From a virus, in the IMG/VR virus record IMGVR_UViG_3300034062_002743, positions 1 to 35,846 of that record: a stretch of DNA of 35,846 nucleotides. One strand, given 5' to 3'. Positions 14,972 to 23,959 of this stretch are shown piece by piece (the stretch's first letter is position 1; every line of letters begins with the position of its first letter). The notes below the pieces were generated by a model. It was given only the letters and a program-made list of their open reading frames with translations, searched no databases and was not told the DNA's origin. The position numbers and the translations under genes were made by a program.

Positions 14972-14990
14972 ACCATCACCAGAGGGAACT

Positions 14991-15623
14991 ATGGCGCTCG
15001 ATACCTACGCGGAACTCAAGACGCAGGTAGCCGCATGGCTGCATCGCAACGATCTGACAGACAGGATTCCGACGTTCATCGAGTTTGCTACTAACCGACT
15101 TGCCCGCAACATCACGTCGCCACGCATGGAAGCGTCCACGACGCTGAGCGTGGTCAATGGCATTGCTTCGCTGCCGAATGATTTCCGCGCGGCAATCTCA
15201 ATGACGCTAGGCACAGTCGAATACAAGGCCATCACCGCTGCAGACATGCGGGCGATGGATCAGGGCGGCATCCGGCCCACCTACCCGGTGTATTCCATCG
15301 TCAACAACCAGATCAAGGTCTACCCAGCTGACAGTTCATCGCCCACCTTTATTTACTCGGTGCGTCTGCCCAACTTGGTAGCGGACAGCGACACCAATTG
15401 GGTGCTGCAGGACTACCCAGATGTGTATCTCATGGCATCGCTCGCAGAGGCGCGCAAGTTCGTGCTGGATGACACGCGCCTGGTGCAGTACGAACAGATG
15501 ACCATTGCGCGCATCGCGGAACTGAACCGCAACGAGCTGCGCAACGTCGAGAATTCGGCCACCTGGTACAAGCAGCGCGAACTGCCGGTGCACCTGCCGG
15601 CCTACGACATCCGGTTCGGTTGA
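14991..15623 (+). CDS. Head-tail adaptor, gp4-like
   Basis: The product is 210 residues, beginning TYAELKTQVAAWLHRNDLTD and followed by FIEFATNRLARN. This start is typical of adaptor proteins of P22-like and related podoviruses (P22 gp4 position). Helical N- and C-terminal parts flank a beta-rich middle (IYSVRLPNLV). Twelve copies would extend the portal and bind the tail hub. AGAGGGAAC precedes the ATG. It stands between the coat and gp10-like genes, the canonical order. Confidence 0.8.
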   Translation: MALDTYAELKTQVAAWLHRNDLTDRIPTFIEFATNRLARNITSPRMEASTTLSVVNGIASLPNDFRAAISMTLGTVEYKAITAADMRAMDQGGIRPTYPVYSIVNNQIKVYPADSSSPTFIYSVRLPNLVADSDTNWVLQDYPDVYLMASLAEARKFVLDDTRLVQYEQMTIARIAELNRNELRNVENSATWYKQRELPVHLPAYDIRFG

Positions 15624-15624
15624 C

Positions 15625-17094
15625 ATGCTGGTTCCGCTAACTCAATTCGCACCGGACGCTGACCCGGGTGTGGCTGGCGCATTGGTAGACGCTACCGGCG
15701 TCATGCCCATCGAGCGCTCTATCAAATCCGCTCCAGAGGCGCTGGATACGGGCATCGCTACCGCTGCATCGGAAGTCTATGGCGCGGCCACTGTGGAGCG
15801 CGTGGATAGCAGCAAGACGCTATACATGGGCACGGCCACCAAGCTGTACTCGGCCAGCGGATCGACATGGACGGACGTTACCCGCTCAGCAGGTAACTAC
15901 TCCGCGCCCGCGTCCAGTAGCTGGTACTTCACCACCTTCGGCAACCAAGTGCTGGCGGCCAACAACGGCACGGTGATGCAGGTATCCACTGGCAGCCTGT
16001 TTGCTGACATCACTGGCGCACCGCGTGCTGAGATTGTCGAAACGGTTGGCCTGTTTGTCATGGCGTTCAACGCATCGGACGGCGCAAGTTGGGACTACGA
16101 CGACGGCTGGTGGAGCAGTGCGCAGGCCAACGCTACGGACTGGACGCCTGCCATTGCAAGCGGCTCTGTGCGTGGACGCTTGTATGCCACACCCGGCCCC
16201 ATTCGTGCCGCCAAGCCGCTGGGCGAGCAGATGGTGGTGTACAAGAATTCGGGCGTGTATCTGGGAACTAATTCCGGCCCGCCGCTGTGGTGGACTTGGC
16301 AGCTAGTGCCAGGTGATGGCGGGTGCGTCGGCAAGTACGCGGTGGCGCAGATTGTGGTGAATGGTGCGCCCGCACATTTTGTTGTCGGCCCGCGCGGCAT
16401 GTATGTGTTTGACGGCTCGCGCCCTGTTAAAATTGGGGACGGGATAGTACGTCGGTGGTTTTACCAACGACTGAACCCCACCTACCGTGAGAAAACCTCT
16501 TGCGTTGTAGACCGCGCAGAAGGCGTCGTCTACATCCTGTTTGCCAATAGCGAGTCGACCGGCAGCCTGAATGACTGCCTGATCTACTCTTTCATCACCG
16601 GCAAGTGGGGCAGAGGGCGCAACTACGCAGCAAGGTTTGGCCTGCAGTACCTGGCCCCGTCCAGTACGTTCGATACCGTGCCGCCGGTTGGCGTGACGTA
16701 TGAGGCAATCGACGCACCGAGCTACGACGACCTGTTCCGTGACGCGGATATGGAAGCGGCGGCCATCGTCACCACTGGCGACCGTATCGCAACGCTGAAC
16801 GGCTCGGCCAACAGCAGCACATTCCGCACAACGTATTTCGGCACTGACGGCAATCTGTCGCTCATGCGCCGGGTGCGCCCGCGATTCATTGCAAACCCCA
16901 CCGCTGCCAGCATGAACCTGCTGGTGGGCGATGCGCTGGGTGATGTGCCGTCCACATACCAATCCGCCACCTACGCCGACAAGAGGTTCGATGTGCTGGT
17001 TGAGGCGCGTTGGCATCAGGTGGATATGACCGTCACAGGCGGGTTTGAAATCACCGCGCTGGATGTCGATCTGTCTGGAGTCAGTTCCGAGTGA
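15625..17094 (+). CDS. Tail hub / packaged-DNA stabilisation protein, gp10-like
   Basis: The protein has 489 residues, almost wholly beta-structured, with repeated small-residue and aromatic motifs (WYFTTFGNQVLAANNG, LYATPGPIRAAKPLGEQMVV, GPRGMYVFDG) characteristic of P22 gp10-like hub proteins. It starts one base after the adaptor stop. In P22, six gp10 copies bind the gp4 ring and close the portal after packaging. A partner needle (gp26) is not evident here. The stop overlaps the next gene (GTGA). Confidence 0.8.
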   Translation: MLVPLTQFAPDADPGVAGALVDATGVMPIERSIKSAPEALDTGIATAASEVYGAATVERVDSSKTLYMGTATKLYSASGSTWTDVTRSAGNYSAPASSSWYFTTFGNQVLAANNGTVMQVSTGSLFADITGAPRAEIVETVGLFVMAFNASDGASWDYDDGWWSSAQANATDWTPAIASGSVRGRLYATPGPIRAAKPLGEQMVVYKNSGVYLGTNSGPPLWWTWQLVPGDGGCVGKYAVAQIVVNGAPAHFVVGPRGMYVFDGSRPVKIGDGIVRRWFYQRLNPTYREKTSCVVDRAEGVVYILFANSESTGSLNDCLIYSFITGKWGRGRNYAARFGLQYLAPSSTFDTVPPVGVTYEAIDAPSYDDLFRDADMEAAAIVTTGDRIATLNGSANSSTFRTTYFGTDGNLSLMRRVRPRFIANPTAASMNLLVGDALGDVPSTYQSATYADKRFDVLVEARWHQVDMTVTGGFEITALDVDLSGVSSE

Positions 17095-17399
17095 AGCTAA
17101 ACGAAGACCCGGTGCTGCCGTCGCTGACGGGGCCAACCTTCCTGCCGTTTCTAAAGCACTTGCTGGCAAGCCTTGCCCGCCAAGTGAATGGGGCAACAGA
17201 AGGCCGCATTGCCTCCATCCACGCCGCTAATACCTCGTTTCCGACGACGGGCGACTGGATGCAGGGCGATGTGGTGCGCAACAGCACGCCAACAGAACTG
17301 GGTACGGCTGGCAGCAAGTATGTGATTACGGAGTGGGTGTGCGTTGCGAGCGGCACGCCTGGCACTTGGGTGGCTGCTCGCGCACTGACGGGGAACTGA
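17091..17399 (+). CDS. Small tail-associated protein
   Basis: The GTG start overlaps the hub stop by 4 bp. The 102-residue product has a helical N-terminus (FLPFLKHLLASLARQV). Its C-terminal half, including TTGDWMQGDVVRNSTP and VCVASGTPGTWVAARAL, resembles a short beta module often seen in phage fibre and tail proteins. It may link the hub to the fibre. The stop overlaps the next start (TGATG). Confidence 0.55.
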   Translation: MKLNEDPVLPSLTGPTFLPFLKHLLASLARQVNGATEGRIASIHAANTSFPTTGDWMQGDVVRNSTPTELGTAGSKYVITEWVCVASGTPGTWVAARALTGN

Positions 17400-17749
17400 T
17401 GAACGTCGCAGAGATTGCGCTGCAACAAGCTGCGCACAGGCCGTTTTCTCCGCAGCAGATGCATCACTTCGGCGGTGGCGTGTACGCCAAGGAAATGCGC
17501 CTGCCTGCCGGCTCATTCGTTGTGCAGCACAAGCATGAGTTCGATCACCTGTCGGTGCTGGCTAGCGGGCGTGTGTATGTCGGCGTGGATGACGCTGTGA
17601 GCGAGTACAGCGCACCGGCTTGCATAGTGATTAAGGCCGGAGCGAGTCACGTCGTAGAGGCCATAGAGGACGCGGTTTGGTATTGCGTTCATGCAACCGA
17701 CTGCACCGACACGGGCGCAGTGGATAACCAATTGATTGAAGGGGCGTAA
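17399..17749 (+). CDS. Cupin-fold protein in the tail operon
   Basis: The protein has 116 residues with a single cupin barrel. Motif 1, QHKHEFDHLSVLASGRV (43-59), supplies His44, His46 and His50, and a second-motif histidine is in GASHVVEA (His84). The metal-binding pattern is thus largely kept. Cupins carry out many metal-dependent reactions or bind sugars, and no substrate can be read here. It overlaps the previous stop and sits 2 bp before the ejection-protein genes, so it is part of the late operon and may be a virion component or a modifier of a surface ligand. Confidence 0.75.
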   Translation: MNVAEIALQQAAHRPFSPQQMHHFGGGVYAKEMRLPAGSFVVQHKHEFDHLSVLASGRVYVGVDDAVSEYSAPACIVIKAGASHVVEAIEDAVWYCVHATDCTDTGAVDNQLIEGA

Positions 17750-17751
17750 AC

Positions 17752-18720
17752 ATGCCAATCATTGCGGCAGCAGCACTTACGGCAGGCGGCAGTCTGCTAG
17801 GCGGCATGGCGTCTAGACGAGGCGGCGGCACGCAAATCAGCAAGCAAGAGTTGCCAGACTTCCTGCAGCCCTATGCGCCAGAATACGCCCAGAGGGTGCA
17901 GGACGTTGCAAACCTGCCGTACAACGAGTACGGATACAACCGCGTCGCTCCGTTTAGCGAAGACACGCTCGCCGGCATGGACATGGCACGCAATGCGGCC
18001 AACTACAACCAGCCGCTGTTCGATCAGGCGCAAGGCGAACTGTCCAAAACGATGTCGGGCGCGTACCTGTCGCCAGATAGCAACCCATACCTGCAAGGCA
18101 CCTACGATGCCGCTGCAGGCCGCATGGCCGATGCGTACAAGACGGGCACAGCAGCGCAAACCAACGCCGCAGCGGGCTTTGGTGGCGCGTTTGGTGGCAG
18201 CGCTCAGTCGGAACTGCAGGGCCAGCAGAACCGCGCATTCGGTGACTCGCTGGGTCAGTTTGCAAACAACCTGTACGGGCAAAACTATCAGGCAGAGCGT
18301 GGCCGCCAGCTCGGTGCAGTGCAGGCCGCTCCTGCCTTTGCCGGCGCACGACAAGCGTTCGATTTTGGCAATGCAAACGCATTGAACAGCATCGGCCAGC
18401 AGCAGCAGGCACTCGGCCAAAACTACCTGAACGCCGACTACGCGCAGTTCCAGGACGCCAACAACTACCCGCGTCAGCAGCTCGACGTGTTTGCGTCTAT
18501 GTTCAATCCCAACTTGGGACGCACCGCTACTGGCACGCAGTCCATCAACCCGATGCTGGGCACGCTGGGCGGTGCGGCGGGCGGGCTTGGTATGGCGCGC
18601 AGCTTTGGCCTGCTGGGCGGCGGCAATCCATTTGCAAGCGGGCCTTCATCTGCCGAAATGGCTGGGTTCAATAACGACGCGGCTTTTCAATTCGCCAACG
18701 GCAACGGAACGATCTGGTAA
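17752..18720 (+). CDS. Putative DNA-ejection (internal virion) protein 1
   Basis: The product is 322 residues. The N-terminus is hydrophobic and Ala/Gly-rich (residues 3-20), followed by a Q/N/A/G-rich helical body with GFGGAFGGSAQSELQGQQNR (about residues 142-161), a feature I associate with podovirus internal proteins. Its position after tail hub genes and before two more Ala/Gly/Gln-rich proteins parallels the P22 gene 7-20-16 ejection set. Such proteins leave the capsid with the DNA and help cross the envelope. Direct homology cannot be verified by eye. Confidence 0.55.
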   Translation: MPIIAAAALTAGGSLLGGMASRRGGGTQISKQELPDFLQPYAPEYAQRVQDVANLPYNEYGYNRVAPFSEDTLAGMDMARNAANYNQPLFDQAQGELSKTMSGAYLSPDSNPYLQGTYDAAAGRMADAYKTGTAAQTNAAAGFGGAFGGSAQSELQGQQNRAFGDSLGQFANNLYGQNYQAERGRQLGAVQAAPAFAGARQAFDFGNANALNSIGQQQQALGQNYLNADYAQFQDANNYPRQQLDVFASMFNPNLGRTATGTQSINPMLGTLGGAAGGLGMARSFGLLGGGNPFASGPSSAEMAGFNNDAAFQFANGNGTIW

Positions 18721-18729
18721 GGGGCAACC

Positions 18730-19062
18730 ATGAATTGGTCAAACATCACCAGCGGCTACATGCCGCAAGGCTCGCAGTATCTCGGCGGCTTGCTCGGCGG
18801 GCCTGCTATGCAAAACCCCGGCATGTACGCGCCGCAATTCAGCGCCATGTTTCGCGGCTTTGGGCAGTCACCGTTCCCGCAGTACGGCGGCAACACGCGC
18901 AGCGCGCAGATGATGAACAACTACATGGGCGGCCTGCTGTCGCGCAGACAGGGCTACCAACCGCCTGCCATGCCTAGCCGTGTTGCACCGGCTGCCGCAC
19001 CAACTGCTATGGGTTATGGTGGGCAACCCATCCCCGACTACGTTCCTGAAAACAGAGGCTGA
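18730..19062 (+). CDS. Hypothetical Gly/Pro/Met/Tyr-rich late protein
   Basis: The protein has 110 residues of low complexity, rich in G, P, M, Y and Q with repeated MGG/LGG blocks, and no predicted fold. AAGGGGC lies 4 bases upstream of ATG 18730. It is located between two ejection-protein candidates, so it may be a small companion injected with the DNA. No family is recognised. Confidence 0.55.
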   Translation: MNWSNITSGYMPQGSQYLGGLLGGPAMQNPGMYAPQFSAMFRGFGQSPFPQYGGNTRSAQMMNNYMGGLLSRRQGYQPPAMPSRVAPAAAPTAMGYGGQPIPDYVPENRG

Positions 19063-19063
19063 C

Positions 19064-20569
19064 ATGCCGGGATTGCTCGATGCACGCGGTGGGTTCAATG
19101 ACCCGATCACCATGGGCCTGCTGGGTGCGTCGCAGGCATTGCTGACGCCTATGTCGCAGGGTGGCGGGCTAGGCGCTGCGTTTGGCGCGTTCCCGGCTGC
19201 ACAGCAGGCTGCGGAAGCCAACCGCTACAAGCAGATGCTGCAGGCGTATCAGATGCGCAAGATGCAGCAGGAAGACGAAGACCGGCAGACCGCGCGCGAT
19301 CTAGATGCGCAGATCAAAGCCGCTGCACGCAATTCGTTTGTCCCGCCATCTCCTGGTTCACTTGGCGGCGGCGTTGCGCCTGGCTCACAACAAGGGCAGA
19401 TGCTGCTCGCAAACATGTCTGGCGATACTGAGTTTGATTCGGCTTTGCTGCAAGCAACCAACAGCGGATTAAACACTGTCGGCCCCAAGCAATCAGTTTC
19501 GTTGCCGACGCAGGGCGGGTTTGACCAGGGCAAGTTTTTCAACAATCTGATGCAAGTCAGCCCGCTGCAGGCCATGAAGCTGCGCAAAGACATGCAAGCC
19601 GATTCGCCGTGGGCAAAGATCAATCCAGGCGAATACACACCAGATTCGGTTGCCGCGTTTGCCGCGAGCAACAACCCGGCCGTCCTCCGCAAGGCCACCG
19701 GCCCAGTCAAATACAGCAGCAGAGACACTGGCACGACGATTGAATATTTCCCAGAAGGCCAACCAGATCAAGTTGTGCACCGCGTGCTCAAAGCGCGATC
19801 GCCAAGTTTCTCTGGCATTGCAACGGAAGGCGGCGGGGTTAGCGTTATCGACAATACGACTGGCTTAGTTCAGGACGCCAGGACGCTTACTGGCGATCGT
19901 GTACTCAAGCCGTTAAAAGAACTGCCGGCCACCGTGGCAAATGGATACATTGAGAATCAGGTTGCGCTGAACAAGATTGACGAAGCAATTACAGAGGTTC
20001 AGAAGTACCCCAATGCGCTTGGTCTAAAAAACCTGATGGGCGATGCTGTGCGTCAGCGCACCGACCCGGAAGGCGTTGCAATCCGGGCAATGATTGCAGA
20101 CATCGGCAGCATGAAAATCCATGACAGATCAGGAGCTGCTGTTAGTGCTGCAGAGTTTCCGCGCCTGAAGCCGTTTGTTCCGTCTGCTAACGATGAGCCT
20201 GCTGCTGCGGTTGAAAAACTCAAGCTCTTCAAGCGGGAGTACGAGCTAATGCAGCAAGGAATCACGACGTTTTACAGCGAAGGGTATAAGCAGCCGCCTA
20301 CGTCGCCCGCGCCAGCGCCGACGCTACGGCCAGCGTCTGCTGTGCCACCGCAAGCACAACCATCACCAGCGCCGCAACCCCCGCAGTCACTGCCGCAGCA
20401 GCCAACCGGGCTAGGGACGCCAAGGGTGGAGGGCAAAGTACTTGGGCCTAAGCCGGTAGCAACGCAGGCCGATGTTGACGCAACGTTCGCCAGCATGAGG
20501 AAAGCAAACCCAAGCATTACACGCCAGCAAGTTATCGATTCGCTTAGCCAAATTTACCGGATTCAGTAG
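19064..20569 (+). CDS. Putative DNA-ejection protein 2
   Basis: The product is 501 residues from ATG 19064; an in-frame ATG at 18980 was rejected because it lies within the preceding gene and lacks a ribosome site, while CAGAGG precedes 19064. The N-terminus has MPGLLDARGGFNDPITMGLL then a Q/M/R helical stretch (YKQMLQAYQMRKMQQEDEDR). The middle is mixed alpha/beta. Residues about 405-460 form a Pro/Ala/Gln-rich hinge, and a short helical C-terminus ends DSLSQIYRIQ. Composition and position fit P22 gp20-like injection proteins. It is followed after 2 bp by the transglycosylase-bearing protein. Confidence 0.55.
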   Translation: MPGLLDARGGFNDPITMGLLGASQALLTPMSQGGGLGAAFGAFPAAQQAAEANRYKQMLQAYQMRKMQQEDEDRQTARDLDAQIKAAARNSFVPPSPGSLGGGVAPGSQQGQMLLANMSGDTEFDSALLQATNSGLNTVGPKQSVSLPTQGGFDQGKFFNNLMQVSPLQAMKLRKDMQADSPWAKINPGEYTPDSVAAFAASNNPAVLRKATGPVKYSSRDTGTTIEYFPEGQPDQVVHRVLKARSPSFSGIATEGGGVSVIDNTTGLVQDARTLTGDRVLKPLKELPATVANGYIENQVALNKIDEAITEVQKYPNALGLKNLMGDAVRQRTDPEGVAIRAMIADIGSMKIHDRSGAAVSAAEFPRLKPFVPSANDEPAAAVEKLKLFKREYELMQQGITTFYSEGYKQPPTSPAPAPTLRPASAVPPQAQPSPAPQPPQSLPQQPTGLGTPRVEGKVLGPKPVATQADVDATFASMRKANPSITRQQVIDSLSQIYRIQ

Positions 20570-20571
20570 AC

Positions 20572-22551
20572 ATGGCAATCACAGACGAATTGCTAGATCG
20601 GCTGCGAATGGCCGAGTCTGGCGGCAATCCTCGCGCCGTGTCAAAGGCCGGTGCAATGGGCGCTTATCAGTTCATGCCAGGAACGGCCAAGCAATTCGGC
20701 ATTGACCCGTTTAATGAAGGCCAATCTAGAGAAGCGGCAAGGAAGTACCTGACTTCGCTGTACACCGAGTTTGGTTCTGTTGAAGACGCATTGCGTGCGT
20801 ACAACTGGGGGCCGGGCAACATGCGTGCGTATCTCAAAACGGGATACGGAGTGAACGGCAAACCAATGCCTGCCGAAACCGCAAACTATGTGAACGCCGT
20901 GCAAAAACAACCAGCCCAATCAAAAGGCCGCGATCTGTCTGCGGAAATTTCCGGCACGCAATCACAAGGCGGCAGGGATTTGTCTGGCGAGCTTATGTCG
21001 GCAATGGCGCAAGCCCAAGAGCAAGAGCGCCCCGGTGCCTTCATGCGTGGCGTGCAAGGCGTAGCCCAAGGCATTGCAGACCCTATAAACGCGCTGGGCC
21101 AGCTGTTTACCCAAACCGGTGCTGCTGTCGGCTTGCCTGGTGCTGCAAACAAAGCCGCCGAGTTCGACAAGTACGTCACTCAGCAAGACGCGCAATACAA
21201 GACCAACGTACGCGGCGGCCAGACCGACTTTGATTTCGGTCGCATGTTTGGAAACGTCGCAAGTGCGTTGCCGTTGACAATGGCGCTTCCGGCTGGCGGC
21301 ACGCTTGGTGCGGCGGCCACGTTTGGCGCGGGCGGCGGCGCGCTGTCCGGTGCGCTGCAGCCAGTCATGGGCGGCAACTTTGGCGAGCAAAAGCTAGGGC
21401 AACTGAAAGCCGGCGCGCTAGGCGGCGCTGTTGCTGGCCCGGTTGGCAACATGTTGGGCCGCGCTATATCTCCCACCGTCAACCCGCAGGTGGCGTTACT
21501 GCAGCGCGAAGGCGTCACGCCAACCATTGGCCAGATCATGGGCGGCGGCTTCAAGACGGCAGAAGAAAAGCTGACCAGCGTGCCGTTGCTTGGCTCTGCT
21601 ATCGCTAGCGGTCAGGGCAGGGCGAATGAGCAATTTAACCGCGCTGCATTTAATCGGGCGCTTGCTCCGTTTGGCGAGCAATTGCCGGATGGCGTTGCAG
21701 GCAGAGACGCAGTGCGCTTTGTTGGGCAGCGCATCGGACAGGCTTACGACGACGCGCTGAATGCGGTCGGGCCAATTCGACTTGATCCACAGTTGTCGAC
21801 CGCCCTTACCGGACTGCAGAACAGGCTAACCTTTTTGCCGAAAGAGACGGCGGATCAGTTTTCGAGACTCTTGCAGACCGAGGTTGCCGACAGGGCGCAG
21901 AACGGCATACTGACGCCGGAGGCAATGAAGGCCGCTGAAAGTCAGCTCGGGCAGATGGCTCGAGGGTATGGCAGATCGCTTGATTTTGATCAGCGTCAAC
22001 TTGGCCAGGCAATTTCGGAAGCGCAGACGGCACTGAGAGATGCGGTGCAGCGCCAAGCACCGCGGGGTGCAGCGGATGCTGTAAGGGCGGCCAATACTGC
22101 CTACGCAAACTTCCTGCGCACTCAGCGTGCAGCGTCGTCTGTTGGTGCCAATGATGGGGTTTTCTCTGCATCGCAACTGCAAAACGCAGTGCGGGCGCTT
22201 GACCCGACGCGATCACGATTCGCAAGAGGTGATGCGCTGATGCAGGACTTGTCGGACGCTGGCAAGTCTGTACTGGCTCAAAGAACGCCGGACTCCGGTA
22301 CTGCTGGCCGCCTACTTCCTGCAGCCATCGCCGGTGGCGCTGCGGGCGGGGCCGTCACGATCAACCCTTGGCTGGCTCTGGGTGCAGTGCCCGCATTGGC
22401 TTACACCGCCACCGGTCAGCGTGCGCTATCCAACCTGCTCACCGGACGCCAAGGTGCAGGCTATGGGTTGCTATCGGACGCGGCTCGCAGGCTTGCCGTG
22501 CCGGGTGGTGTTGCGCTCAGCCCTGCGCTGCAAGGCTTGCTGAATCAGTGA
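20572..22551 (+). CDS. Ejection protein with N-terminal lytic transglycosylase domain
   Basis: The protein has 659 residues. Residues 1-110 form an SLT-type lytic transglycosylase domain: AESGGNP with catalytic Glu15, then GAMGAYQFMPGTAKQFGIDP, then ALRAYNWGPGN. It would cut the glycan strands locally during DNA entry. A Gly/Ala-rich, membrane-active-looking stretch (about residues 225-262) and a long helical region follow, ending in another hydrophobic Ala/Gly patch near the C-terminus. The design matches P22 gp16 or T7 gp16-like ejection proteins that carry a muramidase. It is the last gene before a strong terminator. Confidence 0.82.
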   Translation: MAITDELLDRLRMAESGGNPRAVSKAGAMGAYQFMPGTAKQFGIDPFNEGQSREAARKYLTSLYTEFGSVEDALRAYNWGPGNMRAYLKTGYGVNGKPMPAETANYVNAVQKQPAQSKGRDLSAEISGTQSQGGRDLSGELMSAMAQAQEQERPGAFMRGVQGVAQGIADPINALGQLFTQTGAAVGLPGAANKAAEFDKYVTQQDAQYKTNVRGGQTDFDFGRMFGNVASALPLTMALPAGGTLGAAATFGAGGGALSGALQPVMGGNFGEQKLGQLKAGALGGAVAGPVGNMLGRAISPTVNPQVALLQREGVTPTIGQIMGGGFKTAEEKLTSVPLLGSAIASGQGRANEQFNRAAFNRALAPFGEQLPDGVAGRDAVRFVGQRIGQAYDDALNAVGPIRLDPQLSTALTGLQNRLTFLPKETADQFSRLLQTEVADRAQNGILTPEAMKAAESQLGQMARGYGRSLDFDQRQLGQAISEAQTALRDAVQRQAPRGAADAVRAANTAYANFLRTQRAASSVGANDGVFSASQLQNAVRALDPTRSRFARGDALMQDLSDAGKSVLAQRTPDSGTAGRLLPAAIAGGAAGGAVTINPWLALGAVPALAYTATGQRALSNLLTGRQGAGYGLLSDAARRLAVPGGVALSPALQGLLNQ

Positions 22552-22620
22552 CACAACGGTCGGCACAACCGCAGAGATGGCCGCCACCGCCAGGATTCTG
22601 TAGTACTGCTCGCTATCCAT
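22471..22620 (-). CDS. Antisense small membrane protein candidate
   Basis: A 49-residue reading frame on the minus strand begins MDSEQYYRILAVAAISAVVP, with one clear membrane segment (residues 9-29) and a basic tail (QRRAERNTTRHGK). AGAAAGG lies 6 bases before the ATG, a good ribosome site. It overlaps the 3' end of the transglycosylase gene by 81 bp in antisense. No promoter was found, and the upstream DNA is the terminator hairpin, so expression is uncertain. If real it may be a holin-like or regulatory peptide. It could equally be a fortunate shadow frame. Confidence 0.4.
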   Translation of the reverse strand: MDSEQYYRILAVAAISAVVPTVVSLIQQALQRRAERNTTRHGKPASRVR

Positions 22621-22661
22621 CAGACGCCTTTCTATAACCGCCACATCCTGCCACGCCACCC

Positions 22662-22705
22662 AGCGCCGCGCTGTCGGAGAACTCCGATGCCGGCGCTATT
22701 TTTTT
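22662..22705 (+). terminator. Two-tier hairpin terminator after the ejection genes
   Basis: An outer stem AGCGCCG/CGGCGCT (22662-22668 and 22691-22697) encloses an inner hairpin TCGGA-GAAC-TCCGA and is followed by A and seven T. It separates the ejection operon from the tail fibre gene, which starts 13 bp later. Confidence 0.8.
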
Positions 22706-22718
22706 GCCCGGATGAACC

Positions 22719-23693
22719 ATGCCCGTACCATCAGCCATCACCGACCTGTCCACCACAGCGGCGTCTAACTCACCGGCAGGCGCAGAGTCGGCCAGGGGAA
22801 CGATAGACGACTACCTGCGCGCCCATGCGTCTTTTATCGCCCAGACGCGGGCAGGCACATCGGCCACCACCTACACGTTCAGCGCCACGGGCGCGCGGAT
22901 ACAGGGCGACTTTAGCAACGCGACGCTGACGAACCGGACATCGCTGCAGACCAGCACAACCAATGGCGCGACGGGTGTCAATGTATTGCCGAATGGCAGC
23001 GGCACGGTGTCTGCGCTCACTGCGTTTAACAACTCAGACCCGACCAATGCGGGTTACGTTGGGCTTGGCATTTCCTCCACTTCCACAAGCCTGACGTCAG
23101 CAAATACCGGTAGCGGTACGGCGCTGCCGTTGATTATTTACGTTGGCTCTGGCGGCCCAGAGCGCGCTCGATTCTCAACTGACGGGCAGTTTTTGCTTGG
23201 CACCGCAACAACAACATTCGGCGGCTCATCTGCAAACGCAAAACTGATCCCAACCAGCGCATCAAACGTCGGCATTGCGACTGGGACTTGGAACAATGTC
23301 GGTGCTGCGATGGATTTCTACGCGAATATCGGCACATCCACCGTGTATTCGGGTTCGGTTTCGCTTAACGGCGCAACAACTTCATACAACTCCGCATCGG
23401 ACTACCGCCTAAAGAGCAGCCCGCAACCGTTGACTGGCAGCGGCGCGTTTATTGATGCTTTGCAGCCAAAGACATGGACATGGGTTGGTGACGGCTCCCA
23501 AGGGGTCGGATTCATTGCGCATGAAGTTGCACAAGTTGCGCCGCGCAGTGTGTGCGGTGAAAAAGACGCGGTGAACGACGACGGTTCGCCTAGATATCAG
23601 AGCATGGAGTACGGCAGCGCCGAGTTCATCGCCAACATCATCGCCGAGCTGCAATCGCTGCGTGCCCGCGTTGCCGCGCTGGAGGCAGCATGA
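22719..23693 (+). CDS. Tail fibre protein with C-terminal peptidase S74 chaperone domain
   Basis: The protein has 324 residues. The N-terminus (1-50), with STTAASNSPAGAE and a DDYLRAHASFI segment, is a common podovirus/siphovirus fibre attachment start. The middle is a Ser/Thr/Gly-rich beta shaft. Residues 225-324 form an S74 intramolecular chaperone: SDYRLK (227-232) supplies the catalytic Ser227-Lys232 dyad, followed by GVGFIAHEV, a conserved Y-x-S-M-E-Y segment, and a C-terminal coiled coil (LQSLRARVAALEA). S74 domains help the fibre trimerise and then cut themselves off. The short shaft means this is either a short fibre or one of several. Confidence 0.88.
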   Translation: MPVPSAITDLSTTAASNSPAGAESARGTIDDYLRAHASFIAQTRAGTSATTYTFSATGARIQGDFSNATLTNRTSLQTSTTNGATGVNVLPNGSGTVSALTAFNNSDPTNAGYVGLGISSTSTSLTSANTGSGTALPLIIYVGSGGPERARFSTDGQFLLGTATTTFGGSSANAKLIPTSASNVGIATGTWNNVGAAMDFYANIGTSTVYSGSVSLNGATTSYNSASDYRLKSSPQPLTGSGAFIDALQPKTWTWVGDGSQGVGFIAHEVAQVAPRSVCGEKDAVNDDGSPRYQSMEYGSAEFIANIIAELQSLRARVAALEAA

Positions 23694-23956
23694 CTGCCGA
23701 TCCCGATTTCCTGCGCTTGGAAGCCAAGGTAGACAAGCTCACCGACGCGGTAATGCGCTTGGTGCTAATCGAAGAGCGCCAGACGACACAAGGTGAGCGT
23801 ATCGGTGCCTGCGAGACGAAAATCGCAGTCAACGAAGCGGCCATTGTCAAAACCGATCGCAAGGTCGATCAGTGGGTGAACCGTGGCGTCGGTGTGTGGC
23901 TCGCCGCGATGGTGCTGTTCACGCTTGCGCAGTTTGGTGCCAAGTTCATCAAGTAG
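23690..23956 (+). CDS. Holin-like or lysis-accessory membrane protein (XhlA-type layout)
   Basis: This 88-residue protein overlaps the fibre stop (ATGA). An amphipathic coiled-coil N-terminal part (residues 8-58) is followed by a single C-terminal membrane segment (about 67-84, VGVWLAAMVLFTLAQFGA) and a lysine end. The layout matches haemolysin XhlA-type lysis proteins. The endolysin gene starts 3 bp later, which supports a lysis role. It could instead be a membrane anchor without pore-forming ability. Confidence 0.65.
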   Translation: MTADPDFLRLEAKVDKLTDAVMRLVLIEERQTTQGERIGACETKIAVNEAAIVKTDRKVDQWVNRGVGVWLAAMVLFTLAQFGAKFIK

Positions 23957-23959
23957 CCG

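Noticed and set aside
16303-17196. Minus-strand 297-codon frame opposite the gp10-like gene
   Set aside because: Long only because of high GC; composition rich in R, G, C and H without motifs, and fully antisense to a well-supported late gene.
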